Counted from the first letter of the stretch, positions 26,582 through 36,746 are shown. The stretch: 64,000 nucleotides of DNA from HKST-UBA178 sp965223815 (GCA_965223815.1 OZ245019.1:4588001-4652000), one strand, 5' to 3'. A program made the numbers and translations. Notes: a model not told the origin generated them from the sequence alone.

Positions 26582-26813
26582 CCTGGGCATAGCCGCCGCA
26601 GGGGTTATACCCACAATCCCGCTCCGACGCCAGAACCGCCGGGCGCGCGCACTATATTCTAGCGAACACAATAGCCCGCTCAGAAGGTATCGGATTTCTC
26701 TCTCAAGCAATCGCTTTGCAAGCCCTGAATATGGGCTGACGCAATACGATTGCCGCAGTTTAGGCGTGTTTCCGGGCAGGGCCAGGCATCGCCCCACCCG
26801 GTAGTCGTAAAGA

Positions 26814-27905
26814 TCAATTATTCTGAATTACGATATTGGGAAATTTAGCCGCGTAGCTTTTGGCTTGCAGCGCCAACTTTGCCGCCGCTTTACGCGCCAC
26901 CTCCCGAAAAATCATGGAGATGTCGGAATCAGGGTCGGTGACTACTGTGGGCTTGCCACCGTCGGTCTCTTCCCTGATACGGATATCCAGTGGCAAGGCG
27001 CCCAGAAAATCCACGCCATACTGCTGGGCCATGCGAACGCCGCCGCCCTCGCCGAATATATGCTCCTTGTGACCACAGCTGGAGCAGATATGTATGCTCA
27101 TATTCTCAACAATGCCCAGTACCGGCACTTCAACCTTTTCGAACATCTTGAATCCCTTTCGCGCATCGAGCAGAGCGATATCCTGGGGGGTGGTCACGAT
27201 CACAGCGCCAGAAACCGGTACTTTTTGGGCCAGTGTGAGTTGGGTATCACCGGTGCCTGGGGGCAGGTCGATGACCAGATAGTCGAGCTCCTCCCAGTTG
27301 GTATCGTTCAGCAGCTGCTCCAACGCCTGGGTGACCATCGGGCCGCGCCAGATCATCGGTGTCTCTTCATCCACCAGAAAACCGATCGACATCGCCTGCA
27401 ATCCATAGCTCTCCATGGGCTCGAGGCTTTTGCCGTCCTTCGACTCGGGCTGGCCGCTGACACCCAGCATCCGGGGCTGTGATGGCCCATAAATATCGGC
27501 GTCGAGAAGACCTACCCGGGCACCCTCTTCGCTGAGTGCCAATGCAAGATTTACCGCGGTGGTAGACTTGCCCACGCCGCCTTTGCCTGATGCCACGGCA
27601 ATGATGTTTTTAACGTTGTCGATGGGTTTCAACGATTTCTGAACCGAATGTGCGACCACCTTCCAATCTATCGCTAGATCTGCGGAAGCGACCCCTTCAA
27701 GGGCTTCGATTCGCTTTTCAACCTCTGCGGCAATATCGCTTACGAACCCTTTTGCGGGAAAACCAAGCTGCACCCTGACCTTCACCTCATCCCCTGTTAT
27801 CCCGATCTCCTTAACGCACTTGGCATCCACCAAGTTCTTTTCCATATGGGGCTCGATATAGCCCCTAATCGCCTCTTCAATCTGCTCTTTGGTTACCTCG
27901 GCCAT
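26814..27905 (-). CDS. apbC: Iron-sulfur cluster carrier Mrp/ApbC (P-loop ATPase)
   Basis: The 363-residue protein binds and delivers iron-sulfur clusters. An N-terminal DUF59/MIP18-like domain (residues 1-95) precedes the deviant Walker A GKGGVGKSTT, the switch DLPPGTGDTQLTL and the cluster-binding CSSC (ICSSCGHKEHIFGEGGG). The ATG at 27905 (MAEVTKEQ) has CAGGAG six bases upstream and is preferred to an earlier start. It is divergent from metG across 269 bases, an arrangement conserved in many proteobacteria. Confidence 0.95.
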   Translation of the reverse strand: MAEVTKEQIEEAIRGYIEPHMEKNLVDAKCVKEIGITGDEVKVRVQLGFPAKGFVSDIAAEVEKRIEALEGVASADLAIDWKVVAHSVQKSLKPIDNVKNIIAVASGKGGVGKSTTAVNLALALSEEGARVGLLDADIYGPSQPRMLGVSGQPESKDGKSLEPMESYGLQAMSIGFLVDEETPMIWRGPMVTQALEQLLNDTNWEELDYLVIDLPPGTGDTQLTLAQKVPVSGAVIVTTPQDIALLDARKGFKMFEKVEVPVLGIVENMSIHICSSCGHKEHIFGEGGGVRMAQQYGVDFLGALPLDIRIREETDGGKPTVVTDPDSDISMIFREVARKAAAKLALQAKSYAAKFPNIVIQNN

Positions 27906-28174
27906 CTCTGTCTCCTGAGTAGGGGCGGCCACGCGGGGCACCCCCAGGTAAAGTTATGGGGGCGGATTCTACACCAAAAGCAGTTTCATTCCCAACTAAA
28001 ATAGTCGGTTATTCCAGGCGGCGTTAGTGATTTTGCGAATCCACCTCCAAAGCCCCCCGCAAAGGCACGGAGTAGTGAGGATTCAACCCCCAAATGCTGG
28101 GGTTGCGCCCTCTATGATGTTAGGATTCTCCCTCTTCAGGCAACTCAACGAACCAACTATCCTGGCCAACGTAA

Positions 28175-30211
28175 ATGAACGAAGCCCCCCGAAGAATTCT
28201 GGTTACCAGCGCTCTACCCTATGCCAATGGCCCGATTCACATTGGCCATTTGGTGGAATACATTCAGACCGACATCTGGGTGCGCTTTCAAAAAATGCGG
28301 GGCCACCAGTGCATTTACGTCTGCGCGGATGATGCCCATGGCACCCCTATCATGCTGCGTGCCCGCCAGGAGGGCATCGATCCAGAGCAACTCATCGAGC
28401 GCATTTCCGAGGAACACAAGGCCGACTTCGCCGCGTTTAGGGTGGGATTTGACAACTACCACTCTACCCATTCGGAGGAGAACCAGTACTGCTCGAATAC
28501 AATCTATCAACGCAACAAAGCCAAGGGTCACATCTCCAAGCGGACCATCACCCAGGCCTATGATCCGGTGGAGAACATGTTTCTTCCGGACCGCTTTATC
28601 AAGGGTGAATGCCCCAAGTGCGGCGCCCAGGATCAGTATGGAGACAACTGTGAGGTGTGCGGGGCCAGTTACTCCCCCAGCGAACTGATCAATCCGGTGT
28701 CCGTGGTCTCCGGCGCCACTCCGGAAAACCGGGAGTCTGAGCACTACTTCTTTCGCCTAAACGACTTTGAGCAGATGTTACGAGAATGGACTCGTGGAGG
28801 GCATCTCCAGCAGGAGGTGACGAACAAGCTGGATGAGTGGTTCGCATCCGGACTCCAGGAGTGGGACATCTCCCGGGACGCCCCCTATTTCGGCTTTGAG
28901 ATTCCTGACCACCCGGGCAAATTTTTCTATGTTTGGATGGACGCACCGATCGGCTATATGGCCAGTTTCAAGCACCTCTGCGACCGTACCGATGAGCTTG
29001 AATTCGATGATTTTTGGGGACCGGACTCAAGGACCGAGCTCTACCATTTCATCGGCAAAGACATCATCTATTTCCATGCCCTGTTTTGGCCTGCCATGCT
29101 TCATGGTGCCAACTTCCGCACTCCCACGGCGATATTCGCCCACGGGTTTCTCACCGTAGACGGGCAAAAAATGTCGAAGTCTCGTGGCACCTTCATCAAA
29201 GCCAGCACCTATCTGGACCATCTGAATCCAGAGTATTTACGCTACTATTTTGCGGCCAAGCTGGGCGCCAGTGTTGAAGACATCGATCTCAACCTCGAGG
29301 ATTTCAGCGCCAGGGTCAATGCTGATCTGGTGGGTAAAGTGGTCAACATTGCCAGCCGATGTGCGGGTTTTATTCACAAGCGTTTCGACGGCATGCTGTC
29401 CCGGGAAATCGTGGAACCGGCGTTATTGGAAGCCTTTATTAAAGCTGGAGATACCATTGCCGGCCACTACGAGAGACGCGAATTCAGCCGCGCAGTAAGA
29501 CAAATAATGGCCCTCGCGGACCGAGCCAATCAGTACATCGACGAGCGGAAGCCCTGGGTCATGGCCAAACAGCCGGGAGAAGAGCAGACACTCCAGGAGG
29601 TCTGCTCCCTGGGCTTGAACCTGTTTCGACTGCTGATAGGTTATCTGCGCCCGATTCTACCGGCCACCGCCGAGAAGTCAGAGGCGTTTCTCAATACATC
29701 GGCACTGGAGTGGTCCGCTCTAGCCACTCCTCTGGTAGACCACGAAATCAGTAAATTCAAACCGCTCATGACGCGGGTTGAACCCAAGCAGATTGAGACT
29801 ATGGTCGAGCGCTCCAAAGAGGATTTGGAAACCGTCGATAAATCCCCCGAAAATAGAGGCGCGCTGGACAGCGACCCCATTGCCGAGACGATCGACTTTC
29901 CATCCTTCGCCCAGGTCGATTTGAGAATTGCCAGAATCCTGAGCGCCGGTCCCGTCGAAGGCGCCGACAAACTGTTACGGCTGACGCTGGATCTTGGTGG
30001 GGAGACACGCAACGTCTTTGCCGGCATCAAAGCGGCGTATGCACCGGAAGCGCTGGAGGGGCGGCTGACGGTAATGGTAGCCAACCTGGCCCCGCGTAAA
30101 ATGCGGTTTGGCGTTTCCGAGGGCATGGTGCTGGCTGCCGGACCGGGGGGCAAGGAGATATTCCTGCTCAACCCTGACAGCGGCGCCGAGCCTGGTATGC
30201 GGGTTAAATAG
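28175..30211 (+). CDS. metG: Methionyl-tRNA synthetase
   Basis: A 678-residue class I enzyme of the long MetG1 type. HIGH is in GPIHIGHLVEY, the zinc-binding knuckle is CPKCG...CEVCG, and KMSKS is in QKMSKSRGTF. The anticodon-binding helical domain and a C-terminal tRNA-binding/dimerisation OB-fold domain (IDFPSFAQVDLRIARIL onward) are complete. No anomaly. The 176 bases to rsxA carry several short GC-rich repeats but no clear terminator. Confidence 0.97.
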   Translation: MNEAPRRILVTSALPYANGPIHIGHLVEYIQTDIWVRFQKMRGHQCIYVCADDAHGTPIMLRARQEGIDPEQLIERISEEHKADFAAFRVGFDNYHSTHSEENQYCSNTIYQRNKAKGHISKRTITQAYDPVENMFLPDRFIKGECPKCGAQDQYGDNCEVCGASYSPSELINPVSVVSGATPENRESEHYFFRLNDFEQMLREWTRGGHLQQEVTNKLDEWFASGLQEWDISRDAPYFGFEIPDHPGKFFYVWMDAPIGYMASFKHLCDRTDELEFDDFWGPDSRTELYHFIGKDIIYFHALFWPAMLHGANFRTPTAIFAHGFLTVDGQKMSKSRGTFIKASTYLDHLNPEYLRYYFAAKLGASVEDIDLNLEDFSARVNADLVGKVVNIASRCAGFIHKRFDGMLSREIVEPALLEAFIKAGDTIAGHYERREFSRAVRQIMALADRANQYIDERKPWVMAKQPGEEQTLQEVCSLGLNLFRLLIGYLRPILPATAEKSEAFLNTSALEWSALATPLVDHEISKFKPLMTRVEPKQIETMVERSKEDLETVDKSPENRGALDSDPIAETIDFPSFAQVDLRIARILSAGPVEGADKLLRLTLDLGGETRNVFAGIKAAYAPEALEGRLTVMVANLAPRKMRFGVSEGMVLAAGPGGKEIFLLNPDSGAEPGMRVK

Positions 30212-30387
30212 CCAACGCCCCGGGGTGTACAGTGAGCATCCCCAAAGAATCGGGCCACCGGCCCCCTTGAAGGGGCACTGGCTAGTGGCAACAGCCCCCG
30301 CAAAAATTGCGGAATATCATTGCATCAAAGTGGTTTAAAATGGCACAAGCTGGAAACTAGAGCGTCAATCCATAGTCTGTTTATTCC

Positions 30388-30969
30388 GTGAAAGAATACG
30401 CCCTGATCCTGATCAGCACCGTTCTGGTCAACAACTTTGTCCTGGTCAAGTTCCTAGGCCTATGCCCATTCATGGGCGTCTCCCGCAAACTGGAGACAGC
30501 GGTCGGTATGGGGCTCGCTACCACGTTCGTTCTGACCCTCTCCTCGATTTGCAGTTACCTGGTCAACGACTACCTGCTGCAGCCATTGGGGCTGGAGTAT
30601 CTCCGCACCATCGCTTTTATCCTGGTGATTGCCGTGGTGGTCCAGTTCACTGAGATGGTGATGCACAAAACCAGTCCCGTGCTCTATCAGGTGCTGGGCA
30701 TCTTCCTGCCCTTGATTACGACCAACTGCGCCGTCCTTGGGGTGGCGTTGCTCAACGTCCAGGAGCAGCACAACTTTGTCGAGTCCGCGCTTTACGGTTT
30801 CGGCGCTGCCGCAGGCTTTTCCATGGTGCTGGTATTGTTCGCCGCGGTACGCGAAAGGGTGGCGGTATCCGATGTACCCCAACCTTTTCAAGGCAATGCG
30901 ATCTCGCTGATTACCGCGGGACTGATGTCGATGGCTTTCATGGGCTTTGCCGGCCTGGTTGCCAGCTGA
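30388..30969 (+). CDS. rsxA: Rsx/Rnf electron transport complex subunit A
   Basis: A 193-residue integral membrane subunit with six membrane segments. MKEYALILISTVLVNNFVLVKFLGLCPFMGVS is the family start; the half-membrane cysteines around GLCPF and TTNCAVLGV ligate an intramembrane iron-sulfur cluster together with RsxE. The start is GTG at 30388; no ATG alternative exists. First gene of rsxABCDGE. In E. coli the complex keeps SoxR reduced; Rnf-type complexes couple ferredoxin-NAD electron flow to ion transport. Confidence 0.96.
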   Translation: MKEYALILISTVLVNNFVLVKFLGLCPFMGVSRKLETAVGMGLATTFVLTLSSICSYLVNDYLLQPLGLEYLRTIAFILVIAVVVQFTEMVMHKTSPVLYQVLGIFLPLITTNCAVLGVALLNVQEQHNFVESALYGFGAAAGFSMVLVLFAAVRERVAVSDVPQPFQGNAISLITAGLMSMAFMGFAGLVAS

Positions 30970-30975
30970 CCGCTC

Positions 30976-31548
30976 ATGTTTGTTGCCGTAGTCGCTATCG
31001 CCGCTCTCGCTCTCGCCTTTGGGTTGCTGCTCGGCTATTCCGCGATTCGCTTCAGGGTAGAAGGGGACCCCATAGTTGACAACATTGATGCGCTGTTGCC
31101 GCAGACCCAGTGCGGCCAATGCGGCTTTCCGGGTTGCCGGCCCTACGCCGAAGCCATAGCCGCGGAAGAGGCGGAGATAAACCTCTGCCCGCCGGGCGGG
31201 GAAACCACAATGATCGCCCTCTCCGATCTATTGGGGCGCGATCCAGTACCGCTGGAGGAAGCAGCCGCTGAAGAAAAGCCAAAGGCGCTTGCTGTAATCA
31301 GAGAGCAGGAGTGCATTGGCTGTACCCTCTGCATCCAGGCCTGCCCGGTCGACGCCATCCTCGGTGCCGCCAAACAGATGCATACCGTCATTGCTGATCA
31401 CTGCACGGGATGCGAACTCTGCCTGCCGCCCTGTCCCGTAGAGTGTATCGATATGGTGCCAATCAAGCTGGAAACGGAAAACTGGAAATGGCCGCTTCCT
31501 GTCGAGGATCCCACCCCTCTGCTGACAGCGGATCCGCCTGGGGGTTAG
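30976..31548 (+). CDS. rsxB: Rsx/Rnf complex subunit B (iron-sulfur protein)
   Basis: A 190-residue protein with an N-terminal membrane anchor, a 4Fe-4S domain using Cys46, Cys49, Cys54 and Cys71 (QCGQCGFPGC...CPPGG), and two ferredoxin clusters with Cys113/116/119/123 and Cys143/146/149/153. It receives electrons at the cytoplasmic face of the complex. All twelve ligands are present. Six bases separate it from rsxA. Confidence 0.96.
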   Translation: MFVAVVAIAALALAFGLLLGYSAIRFRVEGDPIVDNIDALLPQTQCGQCGFPGCRPYAEAIAAEEAEINLCPPGGETTMIALSDLLGRDPVPLEEAAAEEKPKALAVIREQECIGCTLCIQACPVDAILGAAKQMHTVIADHCTGCELCLPPCPVECIDMVPIKLETENWKWPLPVEDPTPLLTADPPGG

Positions 31549-31552
31549 CAAG

Positions 31553-33250
31553 ATGTATCACCCCCCCGCAAAACAGGCAGAGAGGCGCCTATACAAATTC
31601 CCGGGTGGACTTCACCTTGCCGATAACAAGCACCAGTCCACCGGCTCCCCGATTCGCAGTGCAGCGCTCCCCAAGCGCCTGGTATTACCATTGCAACAGC
31701 ATATCGGCGCCCCGGCGAAACCGCTGATAGCGCCAGGGGAGCGGGTACTAAAAGGTCAGCAAATAGCGGCCGCCCAGGGCCGTGTCAGCGCTCCGGTTCA
31801 CGCCCCAACCTCGGGCGTCGTCGTCGAGATTGAAGAGCATCCGGTGCCTCACCCCTCGGGGTTGGCGGCACCCTGCGTAATACTTGAGGCCGATGGCGAG
31901 GATCAGTGGCTGGAACTGCCGCCGCCCATTGCGGATCCCACCAGTTGCGACCCCGATTTACTGCTGCAGCGGGTGCGGGAATGCGGCATTGTCGGACTGG
32001 GGGGCGCCTCTTTCCCCACCAGTGTCAAACTCGACCCCGGAGAGGAGAAACCCATCCATACACTGGTGATCAACGGCGCCGAATGCGAGCCATTCATTAC
32101 CTGTGACGATATGCTGATGCGCGAACGGGCAGACCGGGTCATCCATGGTGTCGCCATCCTCAAGCACATGGTCGGTGCCACTGTGTGCCTGATAGGCATT
32201 GAGGACAACAAACCGGAGGCTATCGAAGCGATGGCCCGAGAGGTCGCTGCCCAAGGTGTGGAGCATACCTCAGTGGTACCGATTCCCACACTCTACCCCA
32301 GTGGCGGCGAAAAACAGCTCATCAGAATACTGACGGGGAAAGATGTCCCCAGCGGTAACATTCCGGCCAGCATCGGACTTGTTTGTCAGAATGTCGCTAC
32401 CGCTAGCGCCGTGGCCGACGCAGTACTGCACGGTATTCCGCTGATCTCGCGTATCCTCACGATCACGGGCGAGGGCGTGGTGGCACCCTGCAACATGGAG
32501 GTACTGCTCGGCACTCCCATGAACGAGCTCATCCGCCAGGCAGGTGGTTACCAAAAGCAGGCCTCACGCCTGATACTGGGGGGGCCGATGATGGGCTTCA
32601 CCCTGCCCAGCGATGCATTGCCGGTCATCAAATCCAGCAATTGCCTGCTAGCAGCCAGTCTCCGAGAGGCTCCTAACCCAGGCCCTGCCACCGCCTGCAT
32701 CCGCTGCGGGCTTTGTGCCGAAGTCTGCCCGGTAACGCTGCTACCGCAGCAGATGTACTGGCACACCCGCGCCAGGGACCTGGAGAAAGCCCAGGAATAC
32801 AACCTGTTCGACTGCATAGAGTGCGGTTGCTGCTCCCATGTTTGCCCATCGCACATCCCACTGGTGCAGTATTTTCGCCATGCAAAGGGCGAAAGCTGGG
32901 ATCTGGAGCGGGAGAGAAAACAGGCTGAAATGGCTCGTAAACGCCACCAGGAGAGAAGTAAGCGTCTAGCGCGGCTAGAGGCGGAAAAACAAGCCCGACT
33001 GAAGAAAAAGAAGGCCGCTCTGGCCAAGAAATCGAAAGCCGGGTCGAACACTGAAAAGGATTCGAAACGGGAGGCGATTCAGGCGGCCATGAAGCGCGCG
33101 GCGGAGAAAAAGGCGCAATTGGCCAAGCAGGGCGTCGCCCCAGGGAATACCGAGAACCTTTCGCCCGACCAGCAACAACAGATTGACAAGGCGGACGCGC
33201 GCAGAAAGCAGGCGACCGCATCAGCAACCAACGACACCGAAGGGGCCTGA
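31553..33250 (+). CDS. rsxC: Rsx/Rnf complex subunit C (flavin/iron-sulfur)
   Basis: A 565-residue peripheral subunit. The NADH/FMN domain GGASFPTSVKL and NGAECEPFITCDD is followed by two 4Fe-4S motifs, CIRCGLCAEVCP and CIECGCCSHVCP. The last 120 residues are Lys/Ala/Glu-rich and probably form a helix; this tail varies widely among RsxC proteins and is of medium length here. Four bases separate it from rsxB. Confidence 0.96.
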   Translation: MYHPPAKQAERRLYKFPGGLHLADNKHQSTGSPIRSAALPKRLVLPLQQHIGAPAKPLIAPGERVLKGQQIAAAQGRVSAPVHAPTSGVVVEIEEHPVPHPSGLAAPCVILEADGEDQWLELPPPIADPTSCDPDLLLQRVRECGIVGLGGASFPTSVKLDPGEEKPIHTLVINGAECEPFITCDDMLMRERADRVIHGVAILKHMVGATVCLIGIEDNKPEAIEAMAREVAAQGVEHTSVVPIPTLYPSGGEKQLIRILTGKDVPSGNIPASIGLVCQNVATASAVADAVLHGIPLISRILTITGEGVVAPCNMEVLLGTPMNELIRQAGGYQKQASRLILGGPMMGFTLPSDALPVIKSSNCLLAASLREAPNPGPATACIRCGLCAEVCPVTLLPQQMYWHTRARDLEKAQEYNLFDCIECGCCSHVCPSHIPLVQYFRHAKGESWDLERERKQAEMARKRHQERSKRLARLEAEKQARLKKKKAALAKKSKAGSNTEKDSKREAIQAAMKRAAEKKAQLAKQGVAPGNTENLSPDQQQQIDKADARRKQATASATNDTEGA

Positions 33251-33253
33251 GCG

Positions 33254-34297
33254 ATGCGCTTTCCGACCATCACCTCGCCTCATACCGCTCGCCCCAACAG
33301 CGTTACCCGCACCATGTTGTGGGTCATCCTGGCACTAATTCCTGGCACCCTTGCCATGACCTGGTACTTCGGCTGGGGGATCATCATTCACATGGCTCTG
33401 GCATCCCTGACCGCAGTGGGCTGCGAGGCGCTGATCCTGAAAATACGCGGTAAGCCGGTACTCTCGGCGGTAGGAGACCTAAGCGCGGTAGTCACCGCGC
33501 TGCTCTTTGCCATCGCTGTACCACCGCTGCTGCCCTGGTGGCTAACCGTGCTGGGAGTAGCCTTCGCTATTGTTGTCGTCAAACAGCTCTATGGCGGTAT
33601 TGGCTACAATCCGTTCAATCCGGCAATGGCTGGATATGTGCTGCTTCTGGTCTCCTATCCGGTGGAGATGACCGAATGGCTGCCCCCGGCGATGCTCAAT
33701 GAGTACCCGCTGAATCTGCTACAAACCCTGCAAGTCATTTTTACCAGTACGCTACCCCCAGGTTTGGATTGGGATACCATCACCATGGCCACGCCACTGG
33801 ACCAGATGCGCACCCAGCTGGATCTCAACATCATGATCAGCGAAATCCGCCAGCACCCCCTGTGGGGAGACTTCGGAGGGCTCGGCTGGGAGTGGGTTGG
33901 CAACTGGTACCTACTGGGGGGGCTGATACTCCTATACAAGCGAATCATCAGCTGGCATATACCTGTCTCGATGCTGGGCGCACTACTCATCCTGGCCATG
34001 CTGTTCCATTTTCTTGACCAGGAAACCTATCCGTTCGGATTATTCCATATCTTCAGCGGAGGCACGCTGTTAGGCGCTTTTTTCATTGCTACCGATCCAG
34101 TGACCGCCTGTACCACCAAAAAAGGACAGTTGGTCTTCGGTGCCAGTGTCGGCGCAATCACCTACGTTATACGCACCTGGGGAGGCTACCCGGACGCCGT
34201 CGCCTTCGCGGTATTGCTGATGAATATGGCAGCGCCCACTATCGACTACTACACACAGCCGAAGGTATTCGGGCAAAGGGAGGTGGGAAATGACTAA
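33254..34297 (+). CDS. rsxD: Rsx/Rnf complex subunit D
   Basis: A 347-residue membrane subunit with about ten membrane segments and covalently bound FMN in the family. TMATPLD at 177-183 places Thr180 as the likely flavin-bearing residue, a position filled by Thr in RnfD/NqrB proteins. GGIGYNPFNPAM and ATDPVTACTTKKGQ are conserved blocks. Its end overlaps rsxG by eight bases. Confidence 0.95.
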   Translation: MRFPTITSPHTARPNSVTRTMLWVILALIPGTLAMTWYFGWGIIIHMALASLTAVGCEALILKIRGKPVLSAVGDLSAVVTALLFAIAVPPLLPWWLTVLGVAFAIVVVKQLYGGIGYNPFNPAMAGYVLLLVSYPVEMTEWLPPAMLNEYPLNLLQTLQVIFTSTLPPGLDWDTITMATPLDQMRTQLDLNIMISEIRQHPLWGDFGGLGWEWVGNWYLLGGLILLYKRIISWHIPVSMLGALLILAMLFHFLDQETYPFGLFHIFSGGTLLGAFFIATDPVTACTTKKGQLVFGASVGAITYVIRTWGGYPDAVAFAVLLMNMAAPTIDYYTQPKVFGQREVGND

Positions 34298-34910
34298 GCA
34301 CCCGGTAGTTATCGCGGGTCTTATCCTGACTATATTCGCAGTCATTGGTGTCGGCATGGTCGCCTTCGTATACCAGCACACAGAGGACCGCATCGCCGCG
34401 AACGAGCGCGAGGCACTGTTGAAATTATTGACGGCGCTGGTGCCCGCTGAGCACATTGATAACGACATCGTCAGCGATGTTGTTGTCGCAGAAGACGCCG
34501 GGCGCCTCGGCATGGACCAGGTTGATGTCTACCTGGGTACCAAGAGTGGTGAGCCGGTTGCGGCGGTGTTCGCTTCGGTTGTGCCCGACGGATACAGCGG
34601 CCCTATCAAGCTGCTGGTCGCGGTTCGCACGGACGGCAGCCTCGGCGGAGTTCGAGTGGTTTCCCATAAAGAGACACCGGGATTGGGCGACAAGGTGGAA
34701 GAACAGAAATCCGACTGGGTGCTCAGCTTCAACGACAAGTCGTTGACCAACCCCACGCTTAGTGGATGGAAAGTCAAGAGGGACGGCGGAGAGTTCGACC
34801 AGTTCACCGGTGCCACGGTTACCCCAAGGTCCATCGTCAAGGCGGTCAAGAACACGCTGCTATACTACCGCGACCACGGTAAAAGCCTGTTTCCCGAACC
34901 TGAGGTTTGA
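34290..34910 (+). CDS. rsxG: Rsx/Rnf complex subunit G (flavoprotein)
   Basis: A 206-residue protein with one N-terminal membrane anchor and a periplasmic FMN-binding domain. The flavinylation motif TGAT at residues 173-176 in FDQFTGATVTPRSIV gives Thr176 as the FMN attachment site. HKETPGLGDKVEEQKSDW is the second conserved block. Overlaps at both ends with rsxD and rsxE indicate coupled translation. The flavin transferase ApbE needed for maturation is not in the window. Confidence 0.95.
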   Translation: MTKHPVVIAGLILTIFAVIGVGMVAFVYQHTEDRIAANEREALLKLLTALVPAEHIDNDIVSDVVVAEDAGRLGMDQVDVYLGTKSGEPVAAVFASVVPDGYSGPIKLLVAVRTDGSLGGVRVVSHKETPGLGDKVEEQKSDWVLSFNDKSLTNPTLSGWKVKRDGGEFDQFTGATVTPRSIVKAVKNTLLYYRDHGKSLFPEPEV

Positions 34911-34912
34911 AA

Positions 34913-35605
34913 ATGAGCGGCTACGGAAAACTGATCAGCTATGGCCTCTGGGGCAATAATCAGGCACTGGTGGCGCTTCTCGGGTTGTGCCCGTTGCTGG
35001 CGGTGACCAATACAGCCATCAATGGGTTGGGGCTGGGAATCGCGACCCTCGTGGTGCTAACGCTCTCCAACATCACCGTCTCACTGATCAGAAATTGGGT
35101 CCGACCGGAAGTGAGGCTCCCGGTGTTCGTCATTGTTATAGCCTCTTTCGTCACGGCTGTGGAACTGAGCATGAACGCTTGGTTTTACGAACTCTACAAG
35201 ATCCTGGGAATCTTCATACCGCTCATCGTCACCAACTGCGCCATCATCGGCAGAGCCGAGGCCTTTGCATCCAAGAACTCCCTTGTCAGATCTCTGGTTG
35301 ACGGGCTGGCTATGGGAATAGGATTCACCCTGGCATTAGTGGTACTGGGTGCCATGCGCGAGCTCATTGGGATGGGCACGCTGTTTTCCCAAGCCGAGTT
35401 AATGTTCGGAGAGGCTGCGGCTGGATTGACTTTTAAGCTGGGAGAGGACTTCCCTGGCATGCTGCTGGCCATTCTTCCCCCGGGTGCTTTCATCGGCCTC
35501 GGACTACTGATCGCGTTGAAAAATACCATCGACAGTCGGCTCACCCAGGCCCGCAAATCCAGTACGCACCAACCGGCGGCTGCACCCGAGCCGATCTCGA
35601 GCTAA
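34913..35605 (+). CDS. rsxE: Rsx/Rnf complex subunit E
   Basis: A 230-residue membrane subunit homologous to RsxA in inverted topology. LWGNNQALVALLGLCPLLAVTNTA and IPLIVTNCAIIGRAEAFASKN hold the paired cysteines of the intramembrane cluster. The ATG at 34913 gives MSGYGKLISYGLW; a TTG two codons earlier overlaps the rsxG stop. nth follows, the same order as in E. coli. Confidence 0.95.
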   Translation: MSGYGKLISYGLWGNNQALVALLGLCPLLAVTNTAINGLGLGIATLVVLTLSNITVSLIRNWVRPEVRLPVFVIVIASFVTAVELSMNAWFYELYKILGIFIPLIVTNCAIIGRAEAFASKNSLVRSLVDGLAMGIGFTLALVVLGAMRELIGMGTLFSQAELMFGEAAAGLTFKLGEDFPGMLLAILPPGAFIGLGLLIALKNTIDSRLTQARKSSTHQPAAAPEPISS

Positions 35606-35639
35606 TGTCTCGAAAGAGGCATTGCCCGACGCCAGACCA

Positions 35640-36275
35640 ATGAACAGCATCAAGCGGCGGCAAATCTATTCTCGGCTGCGGGAAGCGGACCCAAACCCCA
35701 CCACCGAGTTGGTACACAGTAGTCCCTTCGAGCTGCTGGTGGCGGTCATACTCTCCGCCCAAGCCACTGACCGGGGTGTGAACAAGGCCACCACGGGTCT
35801 TTTCGAAGCCGCCAACACACCTCAGGCAATACTGGATATGGGAGAAGAGGGGCTGAAGAAGCACATCCGCACCATTGGGCTTTTCAACAGCAAGGCGGCC
35901 AATATCATTAAAACCTGCGAGATTCTGGTAGAGACTCATGGGGGCCAGGTTCCAGCTGACCGTATCGCCCTGGAGGCGCTGCCGGGAGTGGGTCGTAAAA
36001 CCGCCAATGTCATCCTCAATACCGCGTTTGGGCAGCCGACCATCGCCGTCGATACCCATATCTTCAGGGTCTCTAACCGCACGCGCCTGGCCACGGGAAA
36101 AACAGTACTCGAAGTGGAAAAGAAATTGCTGCGCCATACTCCCGCAGAATTTATGCAGAACGCTCATCATTGGCTGATCCTGCATGGGCGCTACACCTGC
36201 GTGGCCCGCAAACCCCGCTGTGGCGCGTGTATCATAGAGGATCTCTGCGAGTTTCGGGACAAACGAGTGGCATGA
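35640..36275 (+). CDS. nth: Endonuclease III
   Basis: A 211-residue DNA glycosylase/AP lyase for oxidised pyrimidines. The helix-hairpin-helix LPGVGRKTANVIL has the catalytic Lys, VDTHIFRVSNR has the catalytic Asp, and the C-terminal 4Fe-4S pattern C-x6-C-x2-C-x5-C is complete (CVARKPRCGACIIEDLC). The ATG at 35640 gives exactly the usual length; an in-frame TTG at 35622 is possible. Confidence 0.97.
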   Translation: MNSIKRRQIYSRLREADPNPTTELVHSSPFELLVAVILSAQATDRGVNKATTGLFEAANTPQAILDMGEEGLKKHIRTIGLFNSKAANIIKTCEILVETHGGQVPADRIALEALPGVGRKTANVILNTAFGQPTIAVDTHIFRVSNRTRLATGKTVLEVEKKLLRHTPAEFMQNAHHWLILHGRYTCVARKPRCGACIIEDLCEFRDKRVA

Positions 36276-36314
36276 CGAGTCCTGCGTCAAGCGCAAGAGA
36301 GGAGACAGCTAGTG

Positions 36315-36746
36315 ATGTTTGGAGACAACCGATCGGAACTGCGCCAGATGTTTGGAGAGGCGTGGCGCAAATCAAGAGCGTTTGAGCCAATGACGCCTCT
36401 CGAGCAAACCATTGCCGATGTCGTCCAACTCCACCCCGAGTATCATGACTTGCTAGACAATATGGAGGCAGCCCTTGAAAAGGACTTTCTTCCTGATGGC
36501 GGTCAAACCAACCCCTTCCTGCATATGGGCATGCACATCAGTCTGCGAGAGCAGTTCTCCAGCAACCACCCGCCGGGTATCAGTCAACGTTACAAACAAC
36601 TCGTGGCCAAGACTGGCGACCATCACAACGCGGAGCATCTGATGATGGAGTGTCTCGGAGAGGTGCTCTGGAGGGCACAGCGCGAGAGTGGCATGCCGGA
36701 CGAGAACGCCTACCTCGAGTGCATTCAAGCATTGTGTGAAAACTAG
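36315..36746 (+). CDS. DUF1841 family protein
   Basis: A 143-residue soluble protein. MFGDNRSELRQMFGEAWRKSRAFEPMTPLEQTIADVV, NPFLHMGMHISLREQFSSNHPPGI and HNAEHLMMECLGEVLWRAQR are the conserved blocks of DUF1841. The several His and Glu residues (HMGMH, HHNAEH, MMECLGE) suggest a metal site, which is inference. Found next to nth in many beta- and gammaproteobacteria. Function unknown. Confidence 0.88.
   Translation: MFGDNRSELRQMFGEAWRKSRAFEPMTPLEQTIADVVQLHPEYHDLLDNMEAALEKDFLPDGGQTNPFLHMGMHISLREQFSSNHPPGISQRYKQLVAKTGDHHNAEHLMMECLGEVLWRAQRESGMPDENAYLECIQALCEN

Noticed and set aside
35541..36296. 251-codon minus-strand open frame
   Set aside because: It lies antisense to nth, a clear gene, has no family resemblance and no ribosome site; a composition shadow.
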